From Combretum micranthum (Eukaryota; Streptophyta; Magnoliopsida; Myrtales; Combretaceae): a stretch of DNA of 64,000 bases. Under the pieces are notes generated by a model. That model did no database searches, was not told the DNA's origin, and saw only the letters and a program-made list of their open reading frames with translations. Shown in pieces: positions 58,241-64,000 of the stretch. Position 1 is the stretch's first letter; each line of letters begins with the position of its first letter. The position numbers were made by a program, and so were the translations under genes. The stretch spans positions 2,095,501-2,159,500 of the forward strand of contig JAMXBD010000011.1 of assembly GCA_024138025.1 (NCBI GenBank), written 5' to 3'.

Positions 58241-58657
58241 ATTTCTAATGAAAGCAAGACAATCAAGCATTAAGAAGAATGAAATAAAATAAAATCAATC
58301 CAATCTAATAAATCATAAGCCTTTTCCATATTATGTTTGATAATTTAGTTTCACCCATTAACTTTATGATCTAAAAGATATAACAATTATTGTGCCAATG
58401 ATATATTATCAATAGTGTTCCATCCCATAAAAAAATCCATTTGATTTGTACTTATAATCTTTAGAAGGATATCGTTGAGCCTATTAGCTAAACTTTTTAA
58501 AAATACTTTTGAGGTTGTATCGCATTAACTAATAGACCTAAAATCCTTGTAAGTTTATGGGTTTGGGATAAAAATAACGGTGGCAGTTGTATAAAACCTA
58601 GGTAGAGGCAAACCATGAAAGAATTCTAATATTGTACCCATGAAAGTCCTTGTCTAT
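58241..58657. other. Short AT-rich spacer
   Basis: Sequence between the foldback element and the LTR-like block. Contains minus-strand text resembling eroded reverse transcriptase (near 58440-58640), too weak to call. Confidence 0.25.
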
Positions 58658-61600
58658 TGTCATGCCCCGATGATACCCTAGTAGTAGTAAACAAGATTCA
58701 CTTGAATACTATTACTAGTTTACCTTTTGAGAATGATATATTTTCAATAAACAGGATCTTTTAGTTGCTGTGATAAGAATAACAAATATATATAAGACAT
58801 AAGTTAATAATAAATGTCATCTAAAGTAGAGAATATCATAAGAATATTACAGACCATAACGACTATTCTAGAAAATCTCCAAGTACATGACTAAAGTTTC
58901 AAATACTATCTACTTGTATCTAGAAATAGAAATAAATATCTTATCCCCATCTACTCCATAAACTTCCAGCTTTTAGATTCTTACCGAAACCATGCTCCTG
59001 GAAGTAATGAGTCAAGGTCGTAGTGTAAACTTGAAAGGACTGTTGGAGTGTGAACAAAACCATGGACTCAGTGAATAACCAGAACTCATCATATATCAAA
59101 CAAGTTATTAACAATCATATGTAATGTCTCAATTAATCATATGTTCAAAATATAAGTTTGGATGATCTAGAATCTAAACAAGAAAAGATTTGCACCCTCT
59201 TTTTAGGGTTGAAAGATCACAATACTATGGCTTACTGACCTAGGAGAAACTAAGCATATAGGAAATCAACAACAATCTATTTAATTATCACTTTTAAATT
59301 TAATCATGTGTTAACAACCAATTCCTGTTTTGGCCTCAGAATCTCCACTAAGCATTAGTCATTTCAAAGCGATACCATAAGTGATGTCCTTTATTACCAA
59401 TTAGTTCCTATGGTATCGATAGCTCAAAGGTAATCTAGTACAGATCTAGTAGTTTTTAGCCTATGTCTACCTAGTATTATCAGAGAGTCGAAATACTAAC
59501 ATGTAGTAGGTTGTTACTTACTCACATGTTGTTTATGAAAATTGTGCAATGCATGTCTATTTCGTTTATGATATCAAATAGTTTTTAGTCCAATTTAGGG
59601 TGTTCAAGCATTATATAAACAATCAACATGCTACACCAGCGATAAGTTCACAAAGAATTCTATTGTCACTAAAATTAATGTTGTTTAGCAATCAATAAAT
59701 CATACAACATACATTTCTCACACAAATTAGGTTATTATCATTTCATTATAAATTCAATTAAGCTACAAACACAAATAATGCAATAAGTCTGAGTTACTCA
59801 CCTGCTTATTTTGCTTAATCGCAATAATCTTCTTGAAAGTTTGCTATTTGATCAATATCACCTATTGAATAAATAAATAATTACTAGTCATATATATATA
59901 TATATATATCTGTAAAAGGAATCATATTAGTCGTCTAAGTGTCCTATTGATATTTGGTTTAATTTCTATTACTCTATTGGTCTTTTAATGGTCTTATGAA
60001 AATAATTATTATTTAATATTTTATTTTCATTTTGCTTGTCTTGATCTTTGTTGGACATTTATATATTTTTATTGGGTAATCGTAAAAATTATATTTAGTA
60101 GATTGATATTTTTATCATTATTATGATTGTTATTTTTATATCGTTCTTTTAGTTAACACATTAGGATAACTAGTAATTATTTCTTATTATTTAGTTTCGT
60201 CATGTTTCTCTTAATCTACTTCATATAATTATTTTGTTATTTTCGGAAGTCACATTATTCCTAATTTTAACTTATTTAAATTTTCCATTCTTATATATCT
60301 ATACTAGATAATTATTTAGAATATTTATAATTCATTTTATTTGTATAATATATTAATATTAGCAATAATATTGTAAGTGTTATTTTCTAATAATTTTAGA
60401 AGTTGCTAAATTAAAATTATTATATTTTATTAATATTTAAATCTTTTTAGTTGAATTTACCTTTTTAAATCTTATTTTATTCCTTTTATTACACACATAT
60501 ATTATATAAATATAATATATATATTAGCTTCGAACATAATAGACTTAATCTGAAAAATTTTACACGTACGTTGGCATCCTACGCCGCCGGCGTTGATTCC
60601 TAAGTACTGGCGTTCGTGTAAATTTTTACACAATTCAAACATTAGCGTACGCTACCTTAAATACTGCCAGTATTCAACGAACGGCACCGGAATCGTGGCT
60701 TACATCACTAGCTTTCCTGCATATAATACATCACTCGAAATTTACTTAGCATCTATTTCAAACTACGCCGCTTCTACGTCGTCGACCTATCCTTATAAGC
60801 TGTCGGCGTTGAGGGTATACGCTGCTGGCGTAGGGCCGGCTTTGGCACTATTCATCATACCATCCAATGAACCAGTTTATATTTCTTCAATTTTCCATGT
60901 TAAAATTAGTCTCAAATCATTCCTAAGTGTTTCTATGTGATATATATATATATACACATACATACATCAATTCATAACGCATCAACATGAATATGATCTC
61001 TAATTTTCGAATTTGGAAAAGTGTAACTAGGTTTTTGTAAGTTTTACCTTTTTGCTCCAAATTTGGATATTCTAAACTCCACTCCAAAGCTTGTTTTAGA
61101 CCTAGGACAGCAAGAAACATTATTTAGAATAATGTTTGTCACTTAAACTAGCCAAAACGAATTTAACCTTACCTTAACCTCTTATTTCCAAGCTTTTGAA
61201 GTTTGTTAATGGAAGGTGTGCTCTTGATCTTTTTGGCTATGATTTTTGGATTGTTTAGGTGGGTTTATTTGGCTTTTATCTTGGTTTGATTCGGAGCTGC
61301 CTTTGGAGAGAGTTTCTAAGGATCATTAAAGCTTTGTTTAGTGCCAAATAATGAGTTTTTCTCCTTGTATATGAATGATATAAATAAGGAAAAAAAGAAG
61401 AAGTAGTAGCAAGATTTTTCCTCCGAGAACTCTCCATCACTTGGGTTGGTTCTCTAGTTTTTTCCATGCATTAATTAAGCTTCCTAGTTGGCCATTTAGG
61501 ACTGGTTTGTGTGTGTGTTTCTTTGACTTTTTGGAGCAATTTTAGGCTAAATTCTATGAAGAATTCGGCTCTCCACTTCCAAGAAATCCTTAGCCAAGAA

Positions 61601-62096
61601 GTTGTGCAAGTTGTACCAAAATCTAAGGTAAAAATATGATGATAATAATTTAATAATATTAGATTGAGTAATTATCATAATTTAGGGTGGTTTATTAAGT
61701 TAATCGAATATAAATATAACAATTATTCAAGAGTTTTATTTTCAAAAGTTTATTTAGAGTTCTACAAATTTTCTAGATTGTCATTGAGTTCATATTTAGG
61801 TTTAAAGTTTATGCGATTAATTATTTTTAGGTTTTATCTTACTCGATTAGGGTATTCTAAGCTTAATAGGTCAATTTTCGTTTTAGGCTCCAATAGCTTA
61901 TAGTTACTCTAACTAAGAAAATAGTGTGATCTAAATATTTATTTGGAATCTAGATTATTAATTATACATCTGTTTATGTTTTTATTATGTATTTATAACC
62001 CTAACGATTTATCTTTAGGTTATTATTTTCTAATTATAAGCGTAATTGGTAGTTTATTCTTTATGGCACTTAATATCTTAGCTAAGTTATTCTTAT
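58658..62096 (-). mobile_element. LTR-like block, minus strand (family with CGCCGGCG islands)
   Basis: The left end TGTCATGCCCC parallels TGTCACACCCC of family A, the 3' end of a minus-strand gypsy LTR. The interior includes a GC-rich palindrome island at 60570-60850 and a TA run at 59889-59909. The right end is not fixed: TCTAT lies before the left end and a near match TCTGT follows CA at 61968, so the LTR may be about 3.3 kb. No protein domain found. Confidence 0.5.
60570..60850. repeat. GC-rich palindrome island, CGCCGGCG type
   Basis: ACGCCGCCGGCGTTGA, ACTGGCGTTCGTG, AGCGTACGCT, AACGAACGGCACCGG, ACGTCGTCGACC, GTCGGCGTTGAGG and ACGCTGCTGGCGTAGGGCCGG form a cluster of short self-complementary motifs. 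It is rich in CpG within a region of about 25-30 percent GC. The 115-codon open frame across it is a by-product. Confidence 0.75.
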
Positions 62097-63349
62097 TGTA
62101 AAGACCCGACCTATTTAATCCTAAAATTAAACAAGTCAAGTCCCCAACCACATATAATATTTTCATATTATATGTAAGGTTGTCCTAAAACTAATTGTTT
62201 ATATTAATTGTATGTTTAATACCACTATCCTTTTTTTTTTTCTTTTTAAAAGAAAACTTTTTAAAACAAAGATTGTTTACATGAGCAATCTATACATATT
62301 TACATTAAAACAAAAGGTTACAAAAGCTTGTGTCAATCTTATGGCACAACAAAAATGATTTCACCTTGTTTAACCCTAATAAGAAAACAAACTTTAAGAT
62401 CTCTTTATACAACACAAAGCTTAAGTAACAAGCCTTCTATACAAAATATATTTGAGTTTCTAAAACTTCTTTCTTCAAAAACTCCTTCTTTGAACGCTTG
62501 CCACTTGGAAACCTACTTGTCTCATTCATCCAAGAATTTCTCCCAGTCTGTCCCATATCCCAAATTATCATAACAGTCATCATCATTACCTGAAAAGAAA
62601 CAACAGTGAGCTAAAGGCCTAGTACATAGCAACAAAACCAAAGGCGAAATGGCAAGCAAACTTAAATTAATGCAACAACTCAATATCACATTTTATCTTT
62701 CTTTAATAATTATTGAACAAAGCAACATTGGAATACTCAGACTCCGAGACAATCTAGGGAAATTTGGGATCCTGAGTAACGCTCTCGATGCTCAGGGGGT
62801 TGATATAGATAGCCCGAATACCTATATCTCTTAGATAGCTTTACAAAGAAAAAGTAATCTCGTTTAGGGTTCATAGCCGTTACTCAACTTTACTTAATTT
62901 AATCCATAATATAAAATAATTCACATGCTCCCATAAACATTGAATTAAATTATATTATTTCCTCTTAAGATGAGTAAATGTTATACCGTTACTACATTCC
63001 CTATCGATTATCCGCCGAGCCATTTAAAAAGAAGTCACCATTGCATTATAGTGTATCATTGCATCATGACAAGTGGCCTAAGTGCCTATTCTAGCATGTC
63101 ATTGCATCATGACATGTTCGCCATTCCTCGGACCAGATTTAAAAGCAAAAAACACAATCAATTCATACAAAACTTAAGTTGTCTTGAATTTAAGTCAAAT
63201 CAAAGTATGCCTATCCTAAGAAACATTCAAGCAAGTCACTGTGTACCTTTACCCAATAGTGTGTTACTATATTCACTCGGAGGGGAATTAACTGAAGAAC
63301 CTTTAACTGAAATAAGAAATATTAAAACAAATCAATAATCGAACGTAGA

Positions 63350-63372
63350 ATATATATATATATATATATATA
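63350..63372. repeat. (TA)n microsatellite
   Basis: Perfect TA run inside the LTR-like block. Confidence 0.9.
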
Positions 63373-63539
63373 ACACAATTCTAAGTTAGCTATACAAGGA
63401 GATTCATTGAACTGAAAATACAGTTTTATCATTTAACTCATACTTAAAACATGTATATATAGCTTATTGATTCATTAGGAAACCATATATGAAGTAAAGA
63501 ATGATAATTGAAAAAGGTTGAATTTGTAAAACTCAAGGG

Positions 63540-63850
63540 ATACGCGGCCTATTAACACAGGCAAAATTGAGGTGAACGCCGGTAGCGTTGGAATTATACG
63601 CCGGCGGCGTTAAGCCTGGCGTTAAAAATTTTGATTCTGTTCGCATTCAACACTACCTATACACCGGCGGCATTGAAGCCGTAATAGCCGGTGTATGCTT
63701 TGAAAAATAAACACAGGCAAAATTTCCTTACAAAAGCCGGCGGCGTTTTAAGTGGCTTTAAAAAAATTGGTTCTGATCACATTCAACACCGCCCCTACAC
63801 TGGCGACGTTGAAGTACTAGATGCCGGCATACACTCAAAAACAGACCTAT
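63540..63850. repeat. GC-rich palindrome island, two 156-bp tandem units
   Basis: AACACAGGCAAAATT starts at 63554 and again at 63710. Each unit carries GCCGGCGGCGTT, ATTCAACAC and CCTACAC/CTATACACCGGCG motifs in the same order. The short motifs are near-palindromic and match those of the island at 60570-60850. Confidence 0.75.
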
Positions 63851-64000
63851 TAGAAAGTGTTTTATTTTCCCTGTTTTACACTTTAAAAAATTATAACATA
63901 AATCCTTCTTCAAACACATATTTAATTTCATATACTATTTTCTATCCATATTAACCAATCCTATTAATTTTGAACATCATAACAACACATCAAACTACTT

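Larger units (their letters stand above)
62097..64000 (-). mobile_element. LTR-like block, family B-related (copy d, cut by window edge)
   Basis: The left end TGTAAAGACCCGACC is the complement of an LTR-type ...GGGTCTTTACA end. 62730-63060 shares an ordered set of motifs with copy c (TCTCGTTTAGGG at 62849 and 55187; GCCGTTACTCA versus TTCGTTACTCA; TCCATAATATAA; and the CGAGCCA box). The right end is outside the window. It holds the island at 63540-63850. Confidence 0.5.

Noticed and set aside
60593..60940. 115-codon open frame
   Set aside because: Runs through the CGCCGGCG island; no domain, and the island's structure explains the sequence better.

Overview
The window is nuclear DNA from a flowering plant. 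It is very AT-rich and has one multi-exon gene of a plant-specific type, with many short GT-AG introns. The rest is plant transposable elements: long-LTR Ty3/gypsy-like elements, a SIRE-like copia LTR, and Tourist, hAT and Mutator-type non-autonomous DNA elements. The beta-galactosidase type and element families suit a dicot, but the species cannot be read from the sequence.

Only one host gene is intact: a GH35 beta-galactosidase on the minus strand (25104-29507). Its 17 exons join without a frame break into 824 residues with signal peptide, both catalytic glutamates and a C-terminal galactose-binding lectin domain. No second host gene could be supported.

Layout. 1-3120: long LTR (family A, minus strand), cut by the window edge. 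About 3410-5040: SIRE-like copia LTR. About 5130-6250: LTR of a second family (B, minus strand). 6.2-12.2 kb: mostly unrecognised AT-rich DNA with MITE relics and a tandem duplication. 12238-19249: decayed Ty3/gypsy element with two LTRs, gag, protease, RT, RNase H and integrase relics, itself interrupted by a foldback element holding a Tourist MITE and by an LTR inside RT. 19.96-21.34 kb: a second gypsy pol relic, opposite strand. 22.4-24.3 kb: small inverted-repeat elements, one with a 9-bp target duplication. 25.1-29.5 kb: the gene. 30.4-39.2 kb: retroelement debris (short-palindrome island, gag fragment, LTR-like promoters, a tRNA-like sequence, a second Tourist copy). 39187-41099: family B LTR, plus strand. 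41.1-42.1 kb: relic resembling a Mutator-like transposase N-terminus. 42491-53330: family A solo LTR with GAAGA target duplications, split by a 7.1-kb non-autonomous retrotransposon (44681-51814). 53.9-57.1 kb: family B LTR interrupted by an 804-bp hAT element. 57.4-58.2 kb: two foldback elements. 58658-64000: two further minus-strand LTR-like blocks.

The most interesting material is in 42.4-53.4 kb and in a recurring architecture. The non-autonomous retrotransposon carries a single Athila-ORF1-like frame and no pol. It has a perfect 18-bp hairpin before that frame, a GC-rich island of tandem palindromes, two polypurine-tract-like motifs, and a 5' junction rebuilt by copying the 3' LTR plus 267 bp of flanking DNA. 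Short-palindrome islands, each with its own motif, occur in several apparently unrelated elements here.
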